This document shows, piece after piece, positions 40,753-48,693 of a DNA stretch of 64,000 nt (positions are counted from its first letter, which is position 1; each line of letters opens with the position of its first letter). Source of the DNA: Streptomyces sp. AP-93 (GTDB taxonomy: Bacteria > Actinomycetota > Actinomycetes > Streptomycetales > Streptomycetaceae). Below the pieces are notes generated by a model, which was not told the origin of the DNA, ran no database searches, and worked only from the letters and a program-made list of their open reading frames with translations. The position numbers and the translations under genes are program-made. The stretch covers positions 1 to 64,000 of the forward strand of contig NZ_JALGBX010000032.1 in the NCBI RefSeq assembly GCF_022808175.1, written 5' to 3'.

Positions 40753-43398
40753 TCACTTCTTCTTGGCCGCGGCGGCCGCGGCCTTCTTGGCCGGGGCGCC
40801 CTCGGCGTTGCCGTAGTACGCCTGGCGCATGAGCTGCTTCAGGTCGTCGATCATCGGCATCCGCGGGTTGGCGGGGGCGCACTGGTCGGCGTAGGCGTTC
40901 ATGGCCTGGGTCGGCAGGGCCTCGATGAAGGCCTGCTCGTCCACGCCCTCCTCGGCGAAGGAGGAGGTGATCCCGCACTTGCTGCGGAGCTCCTCGACGG
41001 CCCTGGCGTAGGACTCGACGCCCTCGGCGGCCGTGGCGGCCGGCAGGCCCAGCATCTTGGCGATCTCCTGGAAGCGCTCCGGCGCCCGGTAGACCTCGGC
41101 CTTGGGCCACGGGGTGGCCTTGTGGGTGACCGTGCCGTTGTGGCGGATCACGTGCGGCAGGAGCAGCGCGTTGGTGCGGCCGTGGGCGACGTGGAAGGTG
41201 TTGCCCAGGGTGTGCGCCATGGCGTGGACCATGCCCAGGAAGGCGTTGGCGAAGGCCATGCCCGCCACCGTGGAGGCGTTGTGCATCTTCTCGCGGGCCT
41301 CGGGGTCGTTCGGACCGTCGACCACGCAGCGCTGCAGGTTTTCGAAGATGAGCTTGATGGCCTGGAGGCACAGGCCGTCGGTGTAGTCGTTCGAGTACGC
41401 GGAGACGTAGGCCTCGGTGGCGTGCGTCAGGGCGTCGAAGCCGGAGTCGGCGGTCACCTTGGGCGGGAGGCCCATCGGCAGCATCGGGTCGACGATGGCG
41501 ACGTTCGGGGTCAGCGCGTAGTCGGCGAGCGGGTACTTCTGGGCCGCGGCCGGGTCGGAGATGACGGCGAACGGGGTGACCTCGGAGCCGGTGCCCGAGG
41601 TGGTCGGGATGGCGACCATCTTGGCCTTCTCGCCCAGCGAGGGGAACTTGTAGGCGCGCTTGCGGACGTCGAAGAACTTCTCCTTCGTGTCGGCGAACTC
41701 GACCTCCGGGCGCTCGTACATCAGCCACATGATCTTCGCGGCGTCCATCGGCGAGCCGCCGCCGAGGCCGATGATCGTGTCGGGCTTGAAGTCGCGCATC
41801 ATCGCGGCGCCGGCCTGGACGGTGGAGAGCTCCGGGTTGGGCTCGACGTTGTCGATGATCTGGATCGACACGGCGCCCTCGCGGGCCTGCAGGATGTCGA
41901 CGACCTTCTGCACGAAGCCGATGGAGACCATCGTCTTGTCGGTGACGATCGAGACCCGGCTGATGCCGTCCATCTCACCGAGGTAGCGGATGGAGTTGCG
42001 CTCGAAGTAGATCTTCGGCGGGACCTTGAACCACTGCATGTTGGTGTTGCGCCGTCCGATCCGCTTGACGTTGATCAGGTTGACCGCGGTGACGTTGTTC
42101 GACACCGAGTTGTGTCCGTACGAGCCGCAGCCGAGGGTGAGCGAGGGGAGGAAGGCGTTGTAGACGTCGCCGATGCCGCCGAAGGTGGAGGGCGAGTTGG
42201 CGATGACGCGGATCGCCTTGACCTTCTTGCCGAACTCCTCGACGAGTTCCTCGTCCTCGGCGTGGATGGCGGCGCTGTGGCCCAGACCGTGGAACTCGAC
42301 CATCGCGGCGGCCAGTTCGAGGCCGTGCTCGGTGTCGGAGGCCTTCAGGGCGGCCAGGACCGGGGACAGCTTCTCGCGGGTCAGCGGCTCGTTCTCGCCG
42401 ACCTCGTTGCACTCCGCGAGGAGGATCGAGGCGTCGGCGGGGACGGTGAAGCCGGCCTGCTCGGCGATCCACTGCGGGGACTTGCCGACGACCGCGGGGT
42501 TCAGCTTGGCGCCGTTGGCGTCGGCCGCGTAGGCGGTGGTGCCGAAGACGAACTGCTCGAGCTTGGTCTTCTCGGCGGCGGAGACCACGTGGGCACCGAG
42601 CCGCTTGAACTCGGCGAGGCCCTTCTCGTAGATCTCGGCGTCGAGGATGACGGCCTGCTCGGACGCGCAGATCATGCCGTTGTCGAAGGCCTTGGAGAGC
42701 ACGATGTCGTGGATCGCGCGGCCGAGCTTGGCGCTCTTGTGGACGTACGCCGGGACGTTGCCCGCGCCGACGCCCAGGGCCGGCTTGCCGCACGAGTAGG
42801 CGGCCTTGACCATGGCGTTTCCGCCGGTCGCGAGGATGGTGGAGACGCCCGGGTGGTTCATGAGGGCGCCGGTGGCCTCCATGGAGGGGGCGGTGACCCA
42901 CTGGACGCAGTTCGCGGGGGCGCCGGCGGCGACGGCGGCGTCGCGGACGATGCGGGCGGCCTCGGCCGAGCAGTTCTGCGCGGAGGGGTGGAAGGCGAAG
43001 ATGATCGGGTTGCGGGTCTTCAGGGCGATCAGGGCCTTGAAGATCGTGGTGGAGGTCGGGTTGGTGACCGGGGTCATCGCGCAGACGACGCCGACCGGCT
43101 CGGCGATCTCCGTGATGCCGTTCAGCTCGTCGCGGCGGATGACGCCGGCGGTCTTGAGGCCGCGCATCGAGTTCACGACGTGCTCGCAGGCGAAGAGGTT
43201 CTTGACGGCCTTGTCCTCGAAGAGGCCTCGCCCGGTCTCCTCGACGGCGAGCTGGGCGAGCTCGCCGTGCTGGCTCAGTGCGGCCAGCGAGGCCTTCTTG
43301 ACGATGTGGTCGACCTGCTCCTGGTTGAACGACGAGAACTGGTCGAGCGCCTTGAGCGCCTCCTGGACCAGTCCATCCACCATCTCGTTCGCCTGCAT
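40753..43398 (-). CDS. adhE: Bifunctional acetaldehyde-CoA/alcohol dehydrogenase
   Basis: An 881-residue AdhE that reduces acetyl-CoA to acetaldehyde and on to ethanol with NADH. The N-terminal aldehyde dehydrogenase half (about 1-440) has the catalytic Cys in FDNGMICASEQAVI. The C-terminal iron-dependent alcohol dehydrogenase half (about 450-860) has NAD motif GLGGGSPMDAAKIMW and the metal His block MVHAMAHTLGNTFHVAHGRTNA. It ends in a Lys/Ala tail. Family proteins form helical spirosomes. ATG 43398 has GGAG 8 nt upstream; the longer frame to 43530 is rejected. A Rex operator lies upstream, so induction by high NADH/low oxygen is expected, notable in an obligate-aerobe genus. Confidence 0.96.
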   Translation of the reverse strand: MQANEMVDGLVQEALKALDQFSSFNQEQVDHIVKKASLAALSQHGELAQLAVEETGRGLFEDKAVKNLFACEHVVNSMRGLKTAGVIRRDELNGITEIAEPVGVVCAMTPVTNPTSTTIFKALIALKTRNPIIFAFHPSAQNCSAEAARIVRDAAVAAGAPANCVQWVTAPSMEATGALMNHPGVSTILATGGNAMVKAAYSCGKPALGVGAGNVPAYVHKSAKLGRAIHDIVLSKAFDNGMICASEQAVILDAEIYEKGLAEFKRLGAHVVSAAEKTKLEQFVFGTTAYAADANGAKLNPAVVGKSPQWIAEQAGFTVPADASILLAECNEVGENEPLTREKLSPVLAALKASDTEHGLELAAAMVEFHGLGHSAAIHAEDEELVEEFGKKVKAIRVIANSPSTFGGIGDVYNAFLPSLTLGCGSYGHNSVSNNVTAVNLINVKRIGRRNTNMQWFKVPPKIYFERNSIRYLGEMDGISRVSIVTDKTMVSIGFVQKVVDILQAREGAVSIQIIDNVEPNPELSTVQAGAAMMRDFKPDTIIGLGGGSPMDAAKIMWLMYERPEVEFADTKEKFFDVRKRAYKFPSLGEKAKMVAIPTTSGTGSEVTPFAVISDPAAAQKYPLADYALTPNVAIVDPMLPMGLPPKVTADSGFDALTHATEAYVSAYSNDYTDGLCLQAIKLIFENLQRCVVDGPNDPEAREKMHNASTVAGMAFANAFLGMVHAMAHTLGNTFHVAHGRTNALLLPHVIRHNGTVTHKATPWPKAEVYRAPERFQEIAKMLGLPAATAAEGVESYARAVEELRSKCGITSSFAEEGVDEQAFIEALPTQAMNAYADQCAPANPRMPMIDDLKQLMRQAYYGNAEGAPAKKAAAAAAKKK

Positions 43399-43698
43399 GG
43401 CAGGAACTCCTTCATTTCGACTCAACCTGAACCGCTTTCCTGATGACTCAATTCGACACCCAAAAGCGGAAGCCGTGCCGCCGAAAAAGCCCTTATCCAC
43501 CGGGCCGAAGGGCCGTTCACACCCGTTCACCCTCTCCCAATCACCTATCTGACCTGCACGTATACCTCAGGACCTAAGACCCCTGTGCGCTTGTGAAAAC
43601 TTTCACAAGAATTTCGCGCGCAGTGCGCCCTACCGCGCTCCTCCCCCAGCGAGCACAATCACCGTGACCAGTCGTGTCGACCGAGAGGGAGGGAGCGC
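43399..43698. other. Divergent promoter region of adhE and the alpha/beta-hydrolase gene
   Basis: A 300-base non-coding region, AT-richer than the surroundings. It contains the Rex palindrome at 43591-43608 and presumably promoters in both directions; boxes could not be fixed with confidence. Confidence 0.5.
43591..43608. promoter_or_regulatory. Rex (NADH-sensing repressor) operator
   Basis: TTGTGAAAACTTTCACAA fits the Rex consensus TTGTGAA-N4-TTCACAA exactly in both half-sites. It lies upstream of adhE, a classical Rex target, and is also 90 bases before the divergent hydrolase gene. Confidence 0.85.
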
Positions 43699-44601
43699 GT
43701 GCGCAGTCAGGTGCGCGTCGCGGACGGACGGAATCTGACGGTGGAGCGCTGGGGCGACCCGGACGGCAAACCCGTTTTCCTGCTTCACGGCATGCCCGGC
43801 AGCCGGCTGGGCCCCGCCCCCCGGGGCATGGTCCTCTACCAGCGCCGGATGCAGCTCATCGCCTACGACCGCCCCGGCTACGGGGGCTCCGACCGCCATC
43901 CGGGCCGCACCGTCGCCGACGTCGCCGCGGAGGTGGCCGCGATCGCCGACTCCCTGGGCCTGGACAACTTCGCCGTGGCCGGCCGCTCGGGCGGCGCCCC
44001 CGGCGCGCTGGCCTGCGCCGCCCTGCTCCCCGACCGGGTCACCCGGACCGCCGCGCTGGTCTCCCTGGCCCCCCGGGACGCGGAGGACCTGGACTGGTTC
44101 GAGGGCATGTCCCCCTCGAACATCCGGGAGCATTCCACCGCGGGCCGGGACCCCGAGGAGCTCGCCGCCCGGCTGATCCCGCGCGCCGCGGGGATCGCCG
44201 AGGACCCCGGCCGGCTCCTGGACGAGCTGCGCCGCGAGCTCACCGAGAGCGACCGCATGATCGTCGCGGACGCGGGGCTGCGGGCCATGCTGCTGCGCAA
44301 TTACCGCGAGGGCGTCCGCACCTCCGCCTACGGCTGGATCGACGACGCCATCGCCTTCAGCAGCCCCTGGGGCTTCGACCCGGCGGACATCCGCTGCCCG
44401 GTGCTGATCTGGCACGGCGAGCTCGACGTGTTCTCTCCCGTGGGCCACTCCCGCTGGCTGGCCAGCCGCATCCCGGGCGCCACCACGAACATCGACCCGG
44501 CCGCCGCGCACTTCGCGGCGCTGCGCGCCCTGCCCGACGTACTGACATGGCTGCTCAGGGAAGTGCCCGCACCCCCCGTCAACGAGCAGCAGCCGGCGTA
44601 G
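43699..44601 (+). CDS. Alpha/beta-hydrolase
   Basis: A 300-residue hydrolase without signal peptide. VFLLHGMPGSRLG (oxyanion loop), IAYDRPGYGGSDRHPGRT, nucleophile elbow VAGRSGGAPGALACA (Ser), Asp in VLIWHGELDVFSPVGHS and His in AAAHFAALRALPD. It resembles the proline-iminopeptidase/haloalkane-dehalogenase-like group; substrate unknown. GTG 43699 with GGGAG upstream. Divergent from adhE. Confidence 0.88.
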   Translation: MRSQVRVADGRNLTVERWGDPDGKPVFLLHGMPGSRLGPAPRGMVLYQRRMQLIAYDRPGYGGSDRHPGRTVADVAAEVAAIADSLGLDNFAVAGRSGGAPGALACAALLPDRVTRTAALVSLAPRDAEDLDWFEGMSPSNIREHSTAGRDPEELAARLIPRAAGIAEDPGRLLDELRRELTESDRMIVADAGLRAMLLRNYREGVRTSAYGWIDDAIAFSSPWGFDPADIRCPVLIWHGELDVFSPVGHSRWLASRIPGATTNIDPAAAHFAALRALPDVLTWLLREVPAPPVNEQQPA

Positions 44602-44991
44602 GCGACCGTCCTGGAAACGGGCCCACCGCGCCGCCCGCGCGCGAGTGCCGCACCGTCATCAACTCACCCGCACGGCAATGCGACTTGCGACCATGCGATC
44701 ACCGCCCGGCCCTCGCAGCCGCGGACCGGGGTGTCAGCCGACGGCCACGGCAGGCCCGTAAATGGAAAGGATCTTGCCGTAAGGCAAACGGGCGAATACC
44801 AGGTCCGAGGGAATTCGATCATGTTTACCAGAGCCGCCCGATCGGCCCTGCACAGGACATCACTCTGTAGCGACGACCTGGGCAGTTCGGCACGCCGATC
44901 AGTGGCCGGGGAGGTAAAGTCCGCGCCAGACACTGGCTCCTCGCCAATGTCAACCCCTCCCATTCCCCATGACCTCCCCGAGGACGGCGTC
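44602..44991. other. Upstream region of the FxS locus
   Basis: 390 bases without a convincing gene. An AT-rich pocket at about 44756-44830 contains the small hairpin TTGCC-GTAA-GGCAA (44773-44786) and probably the promoter of fxsA, but no pair of boxes is compelling. A longer in-frame extension of the precursor (ATG at 44947 or earlier) is considered less likely than ATG 44992. Confidence 0.45.
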
Positions 44992-45156
44992 ATGAACACC
45001 TCCGCAACCCACCCGGCCAGCAGCGTCACGGCCGCCCGCGTCCCGCTCGACCGTATCGACGTCCGCGGCGCGCGCGCGGCCGCGACCCTGGGTCGCGTCC
45101 TCCCGACGGAATCCGGCCGGAAGGTTCAGACGCCGATCTTCAACTCCGCACTCTGA
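44992..45156 (+). CDS. fxsA: FxSxx-COOH ribosomal peptide precursor
   Basis: A 54-residue RiPP precursor. The leader contains VPLDRIDVRGARAAATLGRV, the helical leader pattern I associate with FxsA, and the peptide ends PIFNSAL: Phe50-Asn51-Ser52-Ala53-Leu54, fitting F-x-S-x-x-COOH exactly. In this family the radical SAM maturase cross-links the Phe ring to the Ser two residues on, giving a three-residue cyclophane. GAGGA precedes ATG 44992 with 7-nt spacing. The maturase follows on the same strand after a 312-base gap filled by a transposon-end remnant. No protease or exporter gene is adjacent. Biological role of the modified peptide is unknown. Confidence 0.9.
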   Translation: MNTSATHPASSVTAARVPLDRIDVRGARAAATLGRVLPTESGRKVQTPIFNSAL

Positions 45157-45187
45157 CCCCGAAGTCCGCGCTCCAAGCGCTGAGAGG

Positions 45188-45458
45188 CGTCCCGCAATTC
45201 CGGTACGATCGGCAAGTCCCGCAAGGGATAGGGCGAGAAGACGCCCTGTGGGAGTCAACCGCACCGTGTCCGTCCCCGGCTTGCCGGTACGGATCACGCG
45301 GCAGCACAACAGCTGAACTGTGCCTCTGCTCCCCGAATGCCGGACCAGCGCCCTGAGCGACCCCGGATGAGCCGCCCCCGGGCGACCACGCCGGACAGCC
45401 CAGGAACCGCCCCGGCTGCAATCCGTCATCCCCCACAGGAATAACGGATCAAGTCTTA
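45188..45458 (+). mobile_element. Solo right end / omega-RNA remnant of a TnpB-type element
   Basis: Aligns by eye with the 3' end of the complete TnpB element (57410-57694), from GCGTCCCG through GGGAGTCAACCGCACCG, CTCTGCTCCCCGAA, GAGCGACCCCGGATGAGCC and GACCACGCCGGA to the identical end TCAAGTCTTA (45449-45458). Three hairpins differ in sequence but keep pairing: 45268-45294, 45305-45322 and 45421-45449 versus 57495-57520, 57531-57551 and 57655-57684. The tnpB reading frame and left end are gone. It fills nearly the whole gap between fxsA and fxsB and ends 10 bases before the fxsB ATG. Confidence 0.8.
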
Positions 45459-45468
45459 GACTGGTGGA

Positions 45469-47763
45469 ATGACCGGTCTGATCGCTTTTCGCGAGATCGT
45501 CCTGAAAGTTCACAGCAGATGCGATCTTGCTTGTGATCATTGCTATGTGTACGAACACGCAGATCAGAGCTGGCGCGCGCGGCCGAAGGTGATCTCCCCC
45601 GAGGTGATCTCCCAGACCGCGTCGCGGCTCGCCGAACACGCAAGAGCACACGCACTCCCCTCCGTCACGGTCATCCTTCACGGAGGGGAACCGCTTCTCG
45701 CGGGCCCCGCCCGACTCCGGCTCGTGTGCGAGGAATTCACCCGCGCCCTCGATGGAATCGCCGCCCTCGACCTGCGCATGCACACCAACGGCTTGCAGCT
45801 CAGCCCCCGCTATCTGGACCTCTTCGCGGAGTTCGGCGTCAGCGTCAGCGTCTCCCTCGACGGGGACCGCGCGGCCAACGACCGCCACCGGCGCTTCGCC
45901 GACGGACGCACCAGCCACCCCCTGGTCCTGGCCGCCGTGGACCTCCTGCGCACCGAGCCCTACCGCCACCTCTACCAGGGCCTGCTCTGCACCATCGACG
46001 TGGCCAACGATCCCGTGGCCGTCCTCGACGCCCTGGTCGAACTGGCCCCGCCCCGCGTGGACTTCCTCCTCCCGCACGCCACCTGGCAGACGCCGCCGGT
46101 CCGCCCCGACGAGGCCCCCGACACCTACGCGCGCTGGCTGCTGCGGGTCTTCGACCACTGGGAGCACCGCGGGCGCCCGGTCCCCGTACGGCTCTTCGAC
46201 TCGCTGTTCTCCACCCTGGCCGGCGGCCCCAGCCTCACCGAGTCGCTCGGCCTCGCGCCCACCGATCTCGTGGTCGTGGAAACCGATGGAAATCTGGAAC
46301 AGGTCGACTCCCTGAAGAGCGCCTTCGAGGGAGCCGCCGCCACCGGGTTCAACGTCTTCGACCACGCCTTCGACCTGGTCGCGGCCCATCCCGGGGTCCG
46401 CGCCCGGCAACTGGGCCTGGCCGGCGTCAGCGATGCGTGCCGCCGGTGCCCCGTCGTACGCTCGTGCGGAGGCGGGCTCTACACGCACCGCTACAAGGCC
46501 GGTCCGGCCGACGCCCCGGACACCGGGGCCGCCGCGGACACCGGGGATTTCGACAACCCCTCCGTCTACTGCACCGACCTGCGCGAGCTCGTCGACGGCG
46601 TCCAGGGCCGTACGAGTGCCCGCGCGAGCGCCCCGGAACTCTCCGACCCGGCCGAGCTGGCCGGCTCCCAGGAGCAGCTCACCCGGGACCTGCTCGCCCT
46701 CTTGAACGACCGCCGCACGGGTGATTCCGACTGGGACCGTGCCTGGCGGGTGCTGGGCGCCGTGGAGCGGGCCGGGCGGGCCGGCGCGGACGCGCTGGAC
46801 GCCGTACTGGCCCACCCCTTCACCCGGACCTGGGTCATGGCCTGCCTCGACCCCACGCCGCAGGAGCGCCCCGGTGCCCCGCAGGCGGCCCGCCGGCTGA
46901 CCGCGCTGGCCGCGGCCGCCGTCCTGCGCGGCGGCCTCGACCTGCCCGCCGAGGTCGTCTACCGGGACGGCGAGGTGTACCTGCCGACGCTCGGCCTGCT
47001 GCGGCTGGGCGAGCCCGGCACGGACGGCCGGGCCACGCTGCACGCCGCCGACGGGGGGTACGCCGTCCGCGAGGAGGGCCGCCCGGAGCACCGCTTCGGG
47101 CCCGCGGCGGGTGACGCGCGCTGGCAGCCCGTACGCACCTGGTCGCCGGGGCCGGACGCGGCCCCGGTGGCGCTGGAGGACCTGGATCCGCACCGCAACT
47201 GCTTCGCCCGCCCGCCCCGGCTGCGGCTCGGCGCCGCGGAGGCCGAGGAGTGGCGGGAGCGCCTCGACGCGGCGTGGGCGCTGCTGCACGCCTCGGTGCC
47301 CGAGTTCGCGCGGGCGGCCGCCACCGGGCTGACCACGCTGACCCCGCTGGCCGGCGGTCCCCGGGCCGGCGGCTGGGGCGAGGCCGGGCGGCACGGTCCG
47401 GGCGCGCTCGGAGTGCCGTACGCGGCCGGGGTGGCGCAGACCGCGCTCGCGCTGCTGACCGGGCGGCGGCGGGCCGGGCTCCAGGCGCTGACCGAGGTGG
47501 CCGACCTGTACGCGCTGGACGGGGAGTGGCAGCACCCCTCGCCCTGGCGGGAGCGCCCGGTCCCGGTGTCCCGGCTGCTGGCCGACGTCCACGAGCGGGT
47601 GGCGGTGGAGGCCTACCGGCGGGCGACCGCCGCCGCGGAGCCGGGCGGGCTGGACCGCATCAACCGGGCGCTGGACCGGCTGTCGGGGGCGGCGGAGCTG
47701 ACGAGCACCGGAAAGCGGCTCGTGGAGCAGCTCCGCTGGGAACTGAAGGCGGTCGACGCATGA
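45469..47763 (+). CDS. fxsB: FxsB-type radical SAM/SPASM cyclophane maturase with degenerate hydroxylase-like extension
   Basis: A 764-residue maturase. Residues 1-370 are the radical SAM/SPASM enzyme: CDLACDHC gives the 4Fe-4S CxxxCxxC (Cys18, 22, 25), GGEPLL follows at 72-77, and SPASM Cys occur at 324, 327, 333 and 368. Residues about 430-764 are an extension that aligns in layout with the HExxH peptide beta-hydroxylase-like domain often fused to or near FxsB. The expected HExxH position, in the segment AQTALALLTGRRRAGLQALT, has no metal ligands, so this part is an inactivated form (a class I recall as FxsBH). Function: cross-linking Phe and Ser in FxsA. The ATG overlaps the end region of the TnpB remnant, and its stop overlaps the next gene (ATGA). 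Confidence 0.9.
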   Translation: MTGLIAFREIVLKVHSRCDLACDHCYVYEHADQSWRARPKVISPEVISQTASRLAEHARAHALPSVTVILHGGEPLLAGPARLRLVCEEFTRALDGIAALDLRMHTNGLQLSPRYLDLFAEFGVSVSVSLDGDRAANDRHRRFADGRTSHPLVLAAVDLLRTEPYRHLYQGLLCTIDVANDPVAVLDALVELAPPRVDFLLPHATWQTPPVRPDEAPDTYARWLLRVFDHWEHRGRPVPVRLFDSLFSTLAGGPSLTESLGLAPTDLVVVETDGNLEQVDSLKSAFEGAAATGFNVFDHAFDLVAAHPGVRARQLGLAGVSDACRRCPVVRSCGGGLYTHRYKAGPADAPDTGAAADTGDFDNPSVYCTDLRELVDGVQGRTSARASAPELSDPAELAGSQEQLTRDLLALLNDRRTGDSDWDRAWRVLGAVERAGRAGADALDAVLAHPFTRTWVMACLDPTPQERPGAPQAARRLTALAAAAVLRGGLDLPAEVVYRDGEVYLPTLGLLRLGEPGTDGRATLHAADGGYAVREEGRPEHRFGPAAGDARWQPVRTWSPGPDAAPVALEDLDPHRNCFARPPRLRLGAAEAEEWRERLDAAWALLHASVPEFARAAATGLTTLTPLAGGPRAGGWGEAGRHGPGALGVPYAAGVAQTALALLTGRRRAGLQALTEVADLYALDGEWQHPSPWRERPVPVSRLLADVHERVAVEAYRRATAAAEPGGLDRINRALDRLSGAAELTSTGKRLVEQLRWELKAVDA

Positions 47764-48614
47764 CCGGCCCGCCGGGCCCCGGGGAAGCCGGCCGGCTCCC
47801 CCGCCCCGCCGACGGCGGCCCGGCCGGTCCCGCCGGCCCCCTCCACGCGCTCGGCGTCCGCCCGGGCATGCGCCTGCTGGTGCACGCCTCGCTCGGCGGC
47901 ACCGGCCTGCGCGCCGAGGAGCTGCGCGACGCCCTGCTCGCCGCCGTCGGGCCGCGCGGCACCCTCGCGGCGCCCGCCTTCACCCCGCAGAACTCCAAGA
48001 CGTCCACGGCGCACCTGGCCCGGATCGCGGGCCTCTCCGAGGAGGGCGTACGGGACTTCCGCGCACGGATGCCCGCCTTCGACCCGGCGTGCACCCCGAG
48101 CCACGGCATGGGGGTCCTCGCCGAGGCGGTGCGCACCGCCCCGGGAGCGGCGCGCAGCGGGCATCCGCAGACCTCTTTCGCAGCGGTCGGCGAAGGGGCC
48201 CGGGAACTGTGTGCGGAACATCCGCTGACCAGCCATTTGGGCGAGGAATCACCCCTGGGAAAGATGTGCGGCAAGGGATGGAAGGTACTCATGATCAATG
48301 TGGGATTTTCCGTCTGTACCGCTTTTCATCTCGCGGAGTATCGAATTCCGAAGCCCCCCTTGCGCATGTACGAGTGTGTGGTGAAGGTGAAGCATCCGGG
48401 CCTTCCGGGGCGGCAGCCCGCAGGGCCCGAGGGGGAAGGGTGGACCGCGTACGAGGACATCGCGCTGGATGACAGCGATTTCGCCGAGATCGGCAGGGCG
48501 TTCCCGGAAGACCGGATACGCCGGGGGTGGATCGGCGGGGCATCGGCCATGCTCTTCGCCCTTCCGCATGCCGTCGATCACGCGCTTGAATGGATGACCG
48601 AAAACAGACGCTGA
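47760..48614 (+). CDS. AAC(3)-family N-acetyltransferase of the FxS locus
   Basis: A 284-residue protein of the aminoglycoside 3-N-acetyltransferase fold. MRLLVHASLGGTG, ACTPSHGMGVLAEAVR, SGHPQTSFAAVG, and EHPLTSHLGEESPLGKM, then NVGFSVCTAFHLAEYR match the family blocks. Homologues occur in FxS loci as I recall, so acetylation of the peptide or of a locus-specific metabolite is more likely than antibiotic resistance, though neither is shown. ATG 47760 overlaps the fxsB stop, giving tight translational coupling. Confidence 0.85.
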   Translation: MTGPPGPGEAGRLPRPADGGPAGPAGPLHALGVRPGMRLLVHASLGGTGLRAEELRDALLAAVGPRGTLAAPAFTPQNSKTSTAHLARIAGLSEEGVRDFRARMPAFDPACTPSHGMGVLAEAVRTAPGAARSGHPQTSFAAVGEGARELCAEHPLTSHLGEESPLGKMCGKGWKVLMINVGFSVCTAFHLAEYRIPKPPLRMYECVVKVKHPGLPGRQPAGPEGEGWTAYEDIALDDSDFAEIGRAFPEDRIRRGWIGGASAMLFALPHAVDHALEWMTENRR

Positions 48615-48693
48615 TTGACTGAACGATGAGGGGATGTGGCGGAGCAGCTCCGGAATGATGTTTCTTCGCTCGCATCTTCGGGACGGGGGTCGT

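Noticed and set aside
41122..43443. Plus-strand frame of 773 codons opposite adhE
   Set aside because: Val/Gly/Asp/Arg low-complexity antisense shadow of a clearly recognised gene.
44731..45156. Longer FxsA precursor starting at 44731 or 44947
   Set aside because: Upstream residues are unlike FxsA leaders and ATG 44992 has a good GAGGA site; kept only as an alternative.
47760..48614. Calling the AAC(3)-family gene an antibiotic resistance gene
   Set aside because: Its coupling to fxsB and occurrence with FxS loci make a role in that system more likely; no aminoglycoside context.
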